Positions 46,480 through 57,127 of a stretch of 64,000 bases of DNA are shown here, one piece after another. The position numbers were made by a program, and so were the translations under genes. The DNA is from Cryptomeria japonica (Eukaryota > Streptophyta > Pinopsida > Cupressales > Cupressaceae), in assembly GCF_030272615.1 (NCBI RefSeq), contig NC_081405.1, forward strand, positions 151,754,113 through 151,818,112, given 5' to 3'. The stretch's first letter is position 1. Each line of letters begins with the position of its first letter. A model generated the notes under the pieces. That model was not told the DNA's origin, made no database searches, and was given only the letters and a program-made list of their open reading frames with translations.

Positions 46480-47264
46480 TGTTTATGGTGAAAATGGATA
46501 AACAACAATGTTGAAAGACTAAATGAATTCAACCACAAAACCCTAGCCTAACAACAACATAGATCCACCATAACATATGAAGATTACCTAAGACAATACA
46601 AATCAAATGAAATCACAAAGATTATACCATCACATGTCCAATAGAGTTTGGATCTCCATTCTTCCTATCTCCATTGATCTTGCTTGATATATTTGCTCTC
46701 AGATTTTATATGCACAAAAGCTCAACAAATAACGGAAATGTGGTTGCAAGTAGGATCGCATATGAAAGTGCAAAGGCGTAGTGTCGTCAATTGATCAAGT
46801 AGTCAATCAATTAGTTGGGGTTGATAATGAAGGAAGCATCCTTTTATATAGAAGGCACTATATGAAATGGAGGGATAAGATTGAGAGGTGTAAAAGATAA
46901 ATGGTTGGCTAGGATTAGAGGGTAGGTAAAAGAAATAATAAAATAATGAGAGGGTAGGTAGTGTATGAATTAAGAGATGAATGACATGTGTCATAGGTAG
47001 AAAAGGTTAATGAATTAATTAAATAAATAAAGATTTATTTAATTAATAGAGGAAGTGGGATCAATTAAATAAATAAGATATTTATTTAATTTAGGAAAAG
47101 GGTAATTTAAATAAATAATTGTATTTATTTAAATGAGAAATAAAGCTAGAAGAGGATAAATGAATTAATTAAATAAATAAGGATTTATTTAATTAATAGA
47201 AGAATTAGGATAAAATAATTAAATAAATTTATATAATTAGACATGACAATTTTAGGTGTCTACA
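46480..47264 (-). repeat. Element C 3' LTR
   Basis: A 785-base LTR, TGTTTATGGTGAAAATGG to TTTTAGGTGTCTACA. A minus-strand TATA box TATATAAAA is at about 46842-46850. The last 250 bases are AT-rich with phased ATTTAATTAATTAAATAAAT-type inverted repeats. Confidence 0.95.
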
Positions 47265-47280
47265 TTTTGCCCCTCTTTGA
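47265..47280 (-). other. Element C polypurine tract
   Basis: The minus strand reads CAAAGAGGGGCAAAA before the LTR start TGTAGACACC. Confidence 0.85.
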
Positions 47281-47508
47281 GACAATGCGGCTTGTCGCGT
47301 TGTTTCAAAGAAGATAATATGAACCGATACAAAGTTGCCCCAAGATGGGAATGATATGCCCCCTCGAGAGATTGGATGAAAATGTCTGGAAAGATCGCAG
47401 ACAATCTCTCAATAAGAAAGAAGGCTGGAATGGACTGACCGGATAGGATGGAGTGACAGAGTCACGGGATAATGAAGACTGACTCGGGAAACGAGGGCTA
47501 GGGTAGTC

Positions 47509-47517
47509 TATAAAATA
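47509..47517 (+). promoter_or_regulatory. TATA box of PMD-C
   Basis: TATAAAATA lies 98 bases before the ATG at 47607, in the place corresponding to that of PMD-B. Confidence 0.6.
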
Positions 47518-47785
47518 AACCACGAGGAGAAAAAATCCTCATTGTTATCCACACATCCAACAGATCAGAGTGCAGAGCGAGAATAGAGCAGCAGCAATCA
47601 GCAGCGATGGCATTGGTTCACAGATTCGATCGTGTTCACCGATTTCAGAGGCCAGCCAACGCAGGAGAGCCAGTGAGTACCGCAAAACCTCCTTGTACTT
47701 TGTTGCATTAATTGTTGTCATAAATGCATGCTATGTAGTGCAATAAATGAGCTTTTAGGTAATGTCAAAAAATGTCAAAAATATC

Positions 47786-48055
47786 GAGGCACGTCTGCGT
47801 TGGTGCTAGGCGCGTCTAGGTTGGCTAGGCGCGTCTGTGTTTGTGCCAAGCGCGTCTATGAATTCAGCAACGTCTATGTCAATTTTGAATGTGTCTATGT
47901 TGTGCAGACACGTTTGTGAAATATGGGTACATCTATGCAGGACAGGCGCGTCTCTGCAGAGCATAGGCACGTCTGTGTATTTCAAGCGCATCTATGCAGA
48001 GTAGATGGGTTTGTGCAGTCTGTAAGCGTGCTTATGTCATGAAGGTGCGTTTGTG
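47786..48055 (+). repeat. Element C motif array 1 (GCGTCTGTG) in the PMD intron
   Basis: About thirteen copies such as GGCGCGTCTGTGTT, GGCACGTCTGCGTT, AGCGCATCTATGCAG, each 15-25 bases apart. The complement, CACAGACGCG, fills two parts of the gag leader (60128-60350, 61545-61795). Confidence 0.85.
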
Positions 48056-48261
48056 TCTTCAAAGTCAAATCGGCAGTTTTGTGATGAACATATGTTGTCG
48101 ATTGGATAAGCTGCTGAGAGGATACACTCAAGCAAGTCCTCTAGGGAAGACTAGAATAGCAAATAGGGCTAGGTTTGACAATTCTATAATAGAACATACG
48201 TTGCCAATTAGGAAACTACTCAAGAGGATACACTCAAGCAGAGGCCCTAGGATAAGATAGA

Positions 48262-48570
48262 TCAAGGCACTTTGTGATGAACAGTGAGTACCAAGACATA
48301 GTACTTTGTGATGAACAAGGAGTACCAATAGGTGTAGCACTTTGTGATGAATAGTGAGTGCAAATATGAGCAGCACTTTGTGATGAACAGGGAGTGCAAA
48401 ACTCGTAGTACTTTGTGATGAACAGGGAGTACCACTAGGATAGATAGCAACACTTTGTGATGAATAGTAAGTGTCACTGGGATAGATAGCAACACTTTGT
48501 GATGAACAGTGAGTGTCACTAGGATAGAAGCAACACTTTGTGATGAACAGTGAGTGTCACTTTGACTCAC
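48262..48570 (+). repeat. Second repeat block in the PMD-C intron
   Basis: Eight or nine imperfect units of about 36 bases, core GCACTTTGTGATGAACAGTG then AGT(G/A)C. Several units contain CAGTGAGTACC or CAGTGAGTG, which resembles the real donor CCAGTGAGTACC at 47671. Confidence 0.85.
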
Positions 48571-50497
48571 ATGATTGTTTTGCTTGACTGCAGGAGTATT
48601 TGCCTATGCTAGAGTCCCAAGAGAGATTCTCATCGACGCAGAGATTATGACCAAAGCTGACATTCAAGGACCAAGCTGCTATTGAGGGTATGGGTCTACG
48701 ATACATTCTGTATGTGCTTGAGTTTTGGGCGAACATGGGGTTGCTGACTGTGTTGGCTGAGAGATGGCACTCTAAGACTTGTACATTTCATTTGCTGATG
48801 GGTGAGATGATAGTCACCTTGGAAGATGTTTACAAGATACTGCGGATATCGATCAATGGGGAGCTGATACCCTACGATCGAGATGGAGATAGGGAGGCCC
48901 TGAGACGAGTGTTCTAGGATCCCGGACTGGAGATGAGAGCTGGACATGTGGCATGGGATACCATGAGAGCGACAGGACTAGCACTACCAGCAGTGTTAGG
49001 AGGAGTGATCAGTGGGTTCCTATGTCCAGACAGGGCGACACAGGGGTTGGCTGTGGGTTGGGGGAGAACCTTGGAGACACTAGTTATACAGCACACTAGA
49101 TATGCTTGGGGACTGTGCGTGCTAGCACACTTATACTATGAGCTGCATTAGTTTGTGTATCATGGATCCGTAGGATTGGGCTACGGAGTTACATTGCTAC
49201 AGGTGTGGGCATATGAGAATCTGTCGGTTACCTAACCGATACATTTCAGGGGAAGGGGTCATAGACGCAGCTTTGTTCATTTGTATGATATGATTACATC
49301 ACAGCCACGGATTGGCAGGTTGGAGCATTGGCATCAAGTCCTGGATGAGATTAACACTATGATATGGAGGTCGTACCATGAGTGCGAGCAGTGGGAGGAG
49401 GACGCAGTAGATCTACCTTATACCTTCCGAAGTAGATATCTGATTGGGCGGATGCCCTATGTATTGGAGAGACAGCTAATTGATAGGGTATGCATGCAAT
49501 TTGGCCATATTCAGCGGATGCCATGGGGTTCCAGGATGTATGCTCAGACAGTCAGGGATCAGGCACACTTTGGGCCATTGTTGTCGTATGATCAGGTCGT
49601 GATGCAGCTAGTAGAGATGGTGCCGATGCCATGGGATATGTGGCTAGAGATTAAGGATGCAGGCATGGATGCAGAGTACATGGTATATTGGGCTAAGCAT
49701 CCCTTTCCACGACTGATAGACCCAGGGGAGCCTCTAGATGGAGATGGTGGTGGGGATGGGGATGATGATGGAGATGGTGGGGGGAGAGGCCGATGGAGAA
49801 GGTGGGGTGCAGTTGGAGAGAGGAGGGTGGCTCCACGGAGAGAGGGTGGGGAGGAGAGACAGGCTTGGGTGGTGAGGGGTCGCGATGGATTGCCACTACA
49901 GGTGCCAACAGCACAGGGTCCTAGACAGGTGTAGGGACAGGGGTAGAGGCAAGTACAGGCAGAGGTACAGGTACCAGTACAGGGAGAGCCACAAGTAGTG
50001 CCACATGGGGCCGAAGAGGAGGATGAGCTGCTTGAGCTGAGGGAGATCTGCTAGGGACAGGCAGATGAGATCCAAGACTTGGAGAGGGAGACAGCTAGGC
50101 TCAGGAGGTGACCGAGGGAGACATAGAGCATGAGCGGGATCAAACTATCCAGCGCTATACTGAGGTTAAGACAACACTGAGAGCTGGGAGGCAAGCGACA
50201 GAGGACACAGGGGCTAGATACGCCTATGTTCTATGGGCAAGAGAGAAGATAGGTTATTGGCGAGACCTCTACTACGGGGTAGTGCCACCAGAGCAGCGGG
50301 TGAGGAGCTTCCACAGACCATCACAGACAGTGACAACTACTGGAGGGAGTCAAAGGAGATAGGCGTCCAGCGGTGGGGTTATGGGTCCTCCACCACCACC
50401 AGATAGAGGGGGCAGGAGAGATGATCCTGGGGCGGGTCCTTCTAGGGCTCAGACTCCGTCAAGGCCAGGCAGCTCCGAGAGAGGGAGTTCATCATAG

Positions 50498-52137
50498 CCT
50501 TAGAGGGCTCCCTATGTATCAGTTTTGTACCATTTTGTATTATGATGTAGACACCTTCGGGTGGTTGTAGCCATATGATTTTGACATCATTGTATCATGA
50601 CACTTATGATTATATATATACATATGAGATTCATCCTTGTGGCAGCTATATGCATGTGTACCTATGTGAGGTTTCTATATGTTTTATGATGTGGATGCAA
50701 ATATGTATATGATGCAATGCAATGTTTTTTTGTTCTTTTGTGTTTTATATGTTATGCATATGTGAATGTATGATATGCAGATGAATATGATGAGAATGTA
50801 GAATGTGCTAACATGTGTTGTGTGCAGGATGTGATGCAATTGTGATATCTATATGTATGTATGAAATGCTTATGTGTGGTAATGCAGGTGAAAACTACAT
50901 GAAATGAAAATATTTTTGATGTGTCATTATACTCAGTTGTGTGATAGTGGGCTATGCGGACTCGAGAAGGACAATGGAGGTCAGTCAAGAAAGGGGGATG
51001 GAAGATAGAAGATATGAAAGTGAAAGAGCTTTTTGTGTGTTATCATCATTGAGCTTTATTATGGCAAAATAGGTTATGACAATCGAGGCATATGTTCGAC
51101 CCAGAAAGTCATTGTACCTGTTTGCATGGAGATAAGACAATCACAAACAAGGAATGCCCCAGTTCACACTAGACTCTCAGTGTCCTCATATTAAGAGACA
51201 ATCCGCAGACAGCAAAAGAAAAATAGGTGACGACACCCCATCCTCTCCTTTCTATTCAAAAACATCCTAGAGATAGAATCTCTAGTCAAAGACATCCTGG
51301 AAAAGCTAAAAGACATGTCACCAAAAAGATAAAATCAAAAGAAAACCAAGACTCGACACCAACATCCACTGTAGTCCTCGAGTTTAGTGTCTGTTGTCAC
51401 TTGTATAAGTCTATTTGATTGTGGTCACAATGTTTACTTTCACAAACGGATAGATAGCACTAAACCATAATGTTGTCTGAGTCTATTGAAAGATTTGATT
51501 TGTTGAAGCACATTGTTGCTGTTGTGTCTCATCTGAAACTAACTGAATCCATGAAACTGATACTTTATTGCGGAGAAGATGAAACTTTGTTGTGGATTGG
51601 CGATGCAAATGTTACTTTGTTGCAAATTGTGCGCGGATAGACTGAAGAAAAGTAGAAGAAATTGTACTCCTCAAAACGTGTGATGATCTTAGTTCCACAC
51701 CCATCACTAGACGTAAGATTTGCCTTAGCCACAGATAGGAGCTGAATTATTATGGATGGAAAGGGGTGAAAAGGGATGTTATTATGAATGGCTAACCAAT
51801 CTTGGGTAGATCAATAACAAGCCATGATGGGAATGTGTAAGTTTATTATGGATATGTAGGTTGTGAGTGTGTGCAAAGTGAAGGATGAAATGAAATCCTG
51901 AAGGAGGGAGGAGCAATGTCTCTACACATGGCGCTAGTGACCCAATTTTCACCATGGTACTTGCCCAAGGTGCCACCAAAGTGGTTTTCACCGTTGGATG
52001 AAATATTTTTTTTGTTTTTCAATTTTTTTGTGTCACAAGGCGCCTGTTTGCCAGGTTTTCACCAAGTAACGATTTTTTTATTTTATGATTTTTTTGAATT
52101 TTTTTTTGTATTTTTGAATTTGGGATACTCTGAAGAG
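50498..52137. other. Element C spacer between PMD-C and integrase
   Basis: No supportable gene. The first part (50590-50980) is rich in ATGTATATGATGCAATGCA-like pieces. TTTTCACC units and T-runs occur at 51950-52110. The PMD and gag-pol RNAs converge here. Confidence 0.55.
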
Positions 52138-53080
52138 CTATGTGTAAAACCTGCGAAGGTGCATGTTGTTGATAGGATCCTCCAAAGGTTCACCCTCTGT
52201 GGTTGAGAGTTGATATGCTCCAGATCCATATGTTGTTGTGATGATGTAAGGACCAAGCCAGTTTGGTTCGAACTTGCCCTTCTTCTCTCTGTCTTGTTGA
52301 TTTTTAGGATTTTCTCTGAGAACCAAGTCGCCTACCTCAAATGTGTGAGGCTTGACTTTATGATTGTAGTTGCGACTCATTCATTGTTGATAAGCCTTGA
52401 AATGATTAAAAACAGTTTGTCTTCATTCATCTAATAGTTCAAATTCTTGCAAGCGAGAGACCATGTAGTCTTCATCACTGATAATGTTTTGCAAAGAGAT
52501 GCGTAAAAAGGGTAACTCGACCTCAATAGGCAAGATAGCTTCAGTGTCGTAGACAAGTGAATAGGGTGTAGCTCCTTTAGGTGTGCGGACGCTTGTGCGG
52601 TAAGCCCAAAGTGCGGGGTTAAGTTGGATATACCAATTAAGACCAGTGTTGTCGACTGTCTTTTTAAAGATTTTAAGGATTGTTTTATTAGACGCCTCAG
52701 CTTGACCATTACCTTGGGGATAATAAGGAGTGGAAAAATGATGGGTAATATGGAAGCGATCACAGAGTTCACGAACATCCTAATTTTTGAAGGGACACCC
52801 GTTATCAGTGATGATAGAAATAGGAATACCGTATTGACAAATGATATAGTTGAGAATGAATGTAGCAATTTGTTTTCCAGTGACTTGTGTGAAAGGCACG
52901 GCTTCGATCCATTTTGTGAAATATTATGTGGCAGTGATGATGAATTTATGACCATTGGAAGATGGAGGGTGAATCTTGCCTGTGAGATCAAGTCCCCACT
53001 GACAAAATGGCCAAGGAGTCACAATTGGTTGAAGTTCTTGCGCTGGCGCATGGATGAGGTCTCCATGAAGTTGACACTAT
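52138..53080 (-). pseudogene. Element C integrase core and C-terminal domain, broken
   Basis: The core has DLTGKIHPPSSNGHKFIITA, then a TAA (52924-52926) before YFTKWIEAVPF, IISIITDNGCPFKN-type block with Asp kept, and YYPQGNGQAEASNK with the catalytic Glu. The C-terminal domain at 52138-52380 has GKFEPNWLGPYIITTTYGSG. Stops occur at 52924, before DVREL, after LLDE and just before MSRNYNHKV. An open frame of 186 codons on the same strand (52431-52991) is a shadow in another frame. Confidence 0.85.
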
Positions 53081-54319
53081 TTACATTTCTTGACAAACTA
53101 ATATGAATCTTTTTTCATATTGCCAGTAATATCCAGTCCTGATGAGTTTCTTGGCTAAGGTAGGACCACTAGAATGTGGACCACATATCCCTTCATGTAA
53201 TTCACGTAACACAATCTGAGCTTCGTCGCTTTCTAAACATCTAAGAAGAGTGCCATCTAAACCTCGATGATATAGGATATCAGCTAAAATGACGTATCGA
53301 GAAGATTGGCGAATGAAAGTGCGACGTTGGTTATTGGATAGATCAGGAGGTAGGGTATTGTCACAAAGGTATGCGAAAATGGAACCATATAACTGGAAAT
53401 CGGGACCAACAACACATATCATCTCAATAGGAGTGATTTCATATGAGGGAACCAAAAGTTTATCCACCAAGAACTCATAACGGGTCTCATTCAGTGGTAG
53501 ATCAATTAGTGAAGCAATTGTAGCCATGGCATTTGCAACTCGATTCTGCTCTCGGGGTATCTTCTCAAAGTCTATCTTCGTGAAATGTTGTTTCAGGTCA
53601 TCCACCATTCTTTTGTAAGGCATTAATTTATCATCCTTTGTTTGGTAGTCATTAGTTGCCTGACGAATCACAAGTTGAGAATCCCCAAAAACATGAAGTT
53701 CCTGGATCTTCCACTGAACTGCAATTTGTAATCGAGTGCAGGGAAATGATAATCGACATGATTTTGGTATAGAATCCCCTTGAGGAGTTATGAAGAGGAT
53801 GCCAGCTCTTGCCCCATGCTGTGTGTATGAGCCGTCAAAGTATAGTTGCCAAGGCTTTGCATGTGACACTGTTAAAATGGATTCATCTGGAAATTCTGAA
53901 ATTAGAGGAACATCATCTATCATGGGAGCATCTACTAATTGATCTGTGATAGCTTGTCCTTTTATTGCTTTTTTGTCTACATACTCGATGTCGAATTCAC
54001 TCAGGATCATCACCCATTTGGCTAGTCGCCCAGTAAGTGTTGCTTTATTGAGAAGGTATTTCAATGGATCAATCCTTGCAACCAACTTAGTCTTATGAGT
54101 TAGCATGTAATGTCGTAATTTCTGCGAAGCAAAAACCACAATGAGACATGCACGCTCAATTGGTGTGTAGTTTAGCTCGTATCCCACCAATGTGCGACTA
54201 ATATAGTATATTGCCTTTTCTTTGCCCTCAGCAACTTGTTGTGCTAAGAGTGCCCCCAGTGATGTTGAAGTAGCTGATATGTATAGTAATAGAGGTTGGT
54301 CCGGAACTAGTGGCATCAA
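53081..54319 (-). pseudogene. Element C RNase H, second RNase H and integrase zinc domain
   Basis: Open over 412 codons. RNase H: LGALLAQQVAEGKEKAIYYI, LSEFDIEYVDKKAIKGQA. Second RNase H: WQLYFDGSYTQHGARAGILF, then FPCTRLQIAVQWKIQELHVF where B has about 12 more residues including the catalytic Glu of AEYEA, then FGDSQLVIRQA and REQNRVANAMA, where the last catalytic Asp is Asn. Zinc part: RELHEGICGPHSSGPTLAKK. So the frame is open but the second RNase H is dead by two changes. Confidence 0.85.
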
Positions 54320-54412
54320 AACTGGTGGATTCAGAAGATAATCTTTAAGTGCCTAGAAAGCTTGTTGACAATTATCATCCCATTTGAATTTGATGTTTTT
54401 ATGTAGCAATTG

Positions 54413-55260
54413 CTAAAAGGGAGTACACTTATCTGCAAGTTGTGTTATGAATCTTCGTATGGATTGGAGTCTCCCTTGCAAAGATCGAAGTTGACTGATA
54501 TTTCTTGGTGGTTGCATCTCTAGGATGGCCTTGACTTTTGTTTTATTGGCTTCAATTCCTCTTTTTGATATAATGAATCCCAGGAGCTTCCCGGAGGTTA
54601 CTCCAAAGATACATTTCTTGGGGTTTAATCTTACTTTATACTTTTCCAACCGATCAAAGATGATTGAAAGTATGTCCAAATGTGTATCTCTATCTATTGA
54701 TTTACCCAAGAGGTTGTCAACATAATCTTCCACAGTTACGTGCATGAGATCATGAAAGATAGTAGTCATGGCTCTTTGATATGTAGTGCCTGCATTTTTT
54801 AGCCCAAAGGGCATGACATTCCAACAGAAAGTTCCCCAAGGACAAGTGAATGTTGTTTTGTGTTGATCCTCGGATGCGATTTTTATTTGATTGTAACCAG
54901 AGAATCCATCCATCAAAGATAACATCGCATGACCTGCTGTGAGATCGACAATCAAGTCAATATTTGGTAATGAAAAGTCATCCTTAGGACAAGCTTTGTT
55001 GCTGTCTTTGAAATCTATACATATTTTGATACTACAATCTAGTTTACTGACAGACACTAAGTTGGAGATCCATTCGGGATAATCAATTGGGCATATGAAT
55101 CCGACATCCAATAATTTCTCAAGCTCTACTTTGACTAATAATGCGACTTGTGGATGCATCTTTCTTAATTTCTATTTTATTGGTTTTGCCCCTGGTTTAA
55201 CTATCAAATGGTGCATTACCAAATCCGGATCCAATCCAAGCATATCAGCGTATGACCATG
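54413..55260 (-). pseudogene. Element C reverse transcriptase
   Basis: Open over 248 codons (54413-55159) and extended upstream after a TAG (IK/stop/KLRKMHPQ, Gln in B). Blocks: LEKLLDVGFICPIDYPEW, KDDFSLPNIDLIVDLT, LSLMDGFSGYNQIKIA, CPWGTFCWNVMPFGLKNAG, and the catalytic motif as DYVDNLL with the second Asp changed to Asn, so the enzyme would be inactive. The thumb ends RRFITQLADKCTPF at 54413. Confidence 0.85.
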
Positions 55261-56176
55261 CAAAGTTGATTTGTCATTCTGTGAAGAAACTTATGAATTT
55301 TGACCTTTCTGACTTTGTCAAAGATTGAGGCAGGAATATGTTGTGTGGAACCTCTTTTGTACCAATGTTTGTTTTGATAGTCTCCTCTACCAACATGGAT
55401 GACTTTTCCTCATATGATGCTGGGAGAATGTCGAGCCTTCCATCTTCGGGTGCCTCAGAGAGGTTTTCGCCCTTAGATACGGCCTTTCTTTTTACTTTTT
55501 TGGGGTCAGACAGCACCACGGTGTGGTTTTCGTCTTAAGACCCTTGGTTTGTTTTTATTTTTATATTTTTGCAACTAGAAGGCCCGACACCCTCACCGAA
55601 ATATGCCACGCTATTGAGTTCTATAGTGTATCCCTCTTTATGGTCCCTAGGGGGAAGATCATCTCGTATGCCAAGATAGTCAATAAAAGCTTCATCATTT
55701 TGGAATGTGTCAAACTGTGCAGGTCCTTCATGATCCCAGTCAATGAGCTGGTGGTGAACAAGTGGAAGGCCTTTGATGTATTCGAAGTTAGCGGGACTAA
55801 GAGTGAAGATGTGGTTATATTCAGGTATGTCGAAGTAGTTATCAAGGTCATCGTTGGCACTCTCCTCATCAGTCTTGATCGTGAACGAATCCAAATTATC
55901 ATCACTAGTAGCACATTCTGGAATAGGTGTTCTCATTCTATGTGATTTCAACCTAGGACCTAGAGGCAAGGACTGTATGGGATACTTCAGGGTTGTTTCT
56001 TGACCAACTTTAAAATTTTCATAAAATTCCTCTTCTTCTGTGGGTTCATCTGGCTCTCTGAATGTCTCGGTGACTTCGTAGTCACTAGAGGATTTGTCTG
56101 AACCCCATTCCCATTCATTGGAGTCTGTGGAATAGCGATTTTCTTGTTGAATTTTGGTAGCTTCGATTTGTAATAC
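55261..56176 (-). pseudogene. Element C linker between G-patch and RT
   Basis: Acidic frame: 55535-55969 (ECATSDDNLDSFTIKTDEES, DYLGIRDDLPPRDH, VAYFGEGVGPSSC) and 55274-55519 (GENLSEAPEDGRLDILPASY, SLTKSERSKFISFF). It matches linkers in A and B. No domain is recognised. Confidence 0.65.
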
Positions 56177-57073
56177 TTATTTTGTCCTTTGAGTGTGGAC
56201 CTTGGAAGTCACGAAACCAAGTCCCTTCGAGCATTCCTTTTTTAATGTCAATTCAAGTTGTAAAGGTTTAATGATGCCTTCCTTTCTTAAGCCAAGAGGG
56301 CTTTTGCCATCATACCCAAATTTTTGTAGGATCTTGAACCCTTTGCCATATTTCTCACATGGTATACTGATGTGATCTTGTGTATCATTTTCAAGGTCTT
56401 TGTAAAGCAATTTGTATAAGTCTTCCTCTTCCAGTTCACCCCATCTTTGAAAGATAGTAGGGTCCCATTTGAGTATAATGATAGATACCTTCTTATTAGG
56501 ATGTGGTCTTCCATATTCTTTTTTTGAACCCATGACTTGTCTTAAGTACATGGTTTGATTCAAAGTGTATTCACCCATGCCCTTGTCCTGGAATTTGCCT
56601 TTAAGCTCACCTTGTTTTGAGGTCGAAGGTTTTAATGACTCAGGATCAATGTATGCAGAAGAAGGAACAGCTTCGCAATTACTGGGAATGATCATCTTAG
56701 TTTTCAGTCTCAAGTTATTGCAGTATATGAATGGATTAGGATCACCATTAACTGTTATTTCAACTCCATTGTGAGGAAACTTAATGCATTGGTGGTATGT
56801 AGATGGGACTGCCCTCATTTCATTAATCCAAGGACGTCGTAGTAATATATTGTATGTGAGATCTAGGTATAGGACTTGACAAACCACATCCTTTGTAACT
56901 AGCCCAACTCTGAGAGGTAAGGTGACTGTGCCCTTGGATGAACGCTCTTCATCATCATATGCCTTGATGGTAATTTTGTTTGTAGAATTCATAGCTTTAT
57001 CAGAATATCCCAATTGTTTAATAGTGCTCAATGTACAAATGTTCAGGCCTGCTCCTCCATCTATCAGGACTCA
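56177..57073 (-). pseudogene. Element C protease and G-patch
   Basis: Open from 57070 after the TGA at 57071-57073: VLIDGGAGLNICTLSTIKQL (active site intact), KITIKAYDDEERSSKGTVTL, LTYNILLRRPWINEMRAVPS, TYHQCIKFPHNGVEITV. About 100 residues later comes the G-patch, YGKGFKILQKFGYDGKSPLG, RKEGIIKPLQLE, CSKGLGF, at about 56210-56370. Protease and G-patch are in one open frame of about 285 codons, the best preserved in the window. Confidence 0.85.
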
Positions 57074-57127
57074 TTTTATTCGATGTTTGTGTATGAAGGC
57101 TTCAATGTGCAAAGGTGCATTATGTGG

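Larger units (their letters stand above)
47673..48593 (+). other. Intron of PMD-C
   Basis: Donor CCA/GTGAGTACC and acceptor TTGACTGCAG/GAG, phase 0, 921 bases; same position and phase as in B. It contains the two repeat blocks described below. Confidence 0.75.
47607..50497 (+). pseudogene. Element C antisense PMD gene, lightly broken
   Basis: Exon 1 (47607-47672) encodes MALVHRFDRVHRFQRPANAG and ends at a GTGAGT donor. Exon 2 starts at 48594 and holds the PMD blocks: GLRYILYVLEFWANMGLL, LAERWHSKTCTFHLLMGEM, IVTLEDVYKILRISINGELI, GFLCPDRATQGLAVGWG, YAWGLCVLAHLYYELH, LLQVWAYENLSV, IGRLEHWHQVLDEIN, YLIGRMPYVLERQLIDRVC, an Asp/Gly-rich run (49730-49800), a basic region and a C-terminal coiled coil ending in a Ser/Gly tail like that of PMD-B. 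Stops lie at about 48648, 48915, 49149, 49232 and 49932, with a frameshift near 50107. The longest open run is 217 codons (49281-49934). The function of PMD proteins in retrotransposons is unknown. Confidence 0.9.

Noticed and set aside
48262-48570. Plus or minus open frames made of HHKVL repeats
   Set aside because: Translation of the tandem repeat in the PMD-C intron; no sign of coding use.
52431-53106. Open frames of 186 codons (minus) and 160 codons (plus) over the integrase of element C
   Set aside because: The integrase motifs lie in a different minus-strand frame with stops; these frames carry none.
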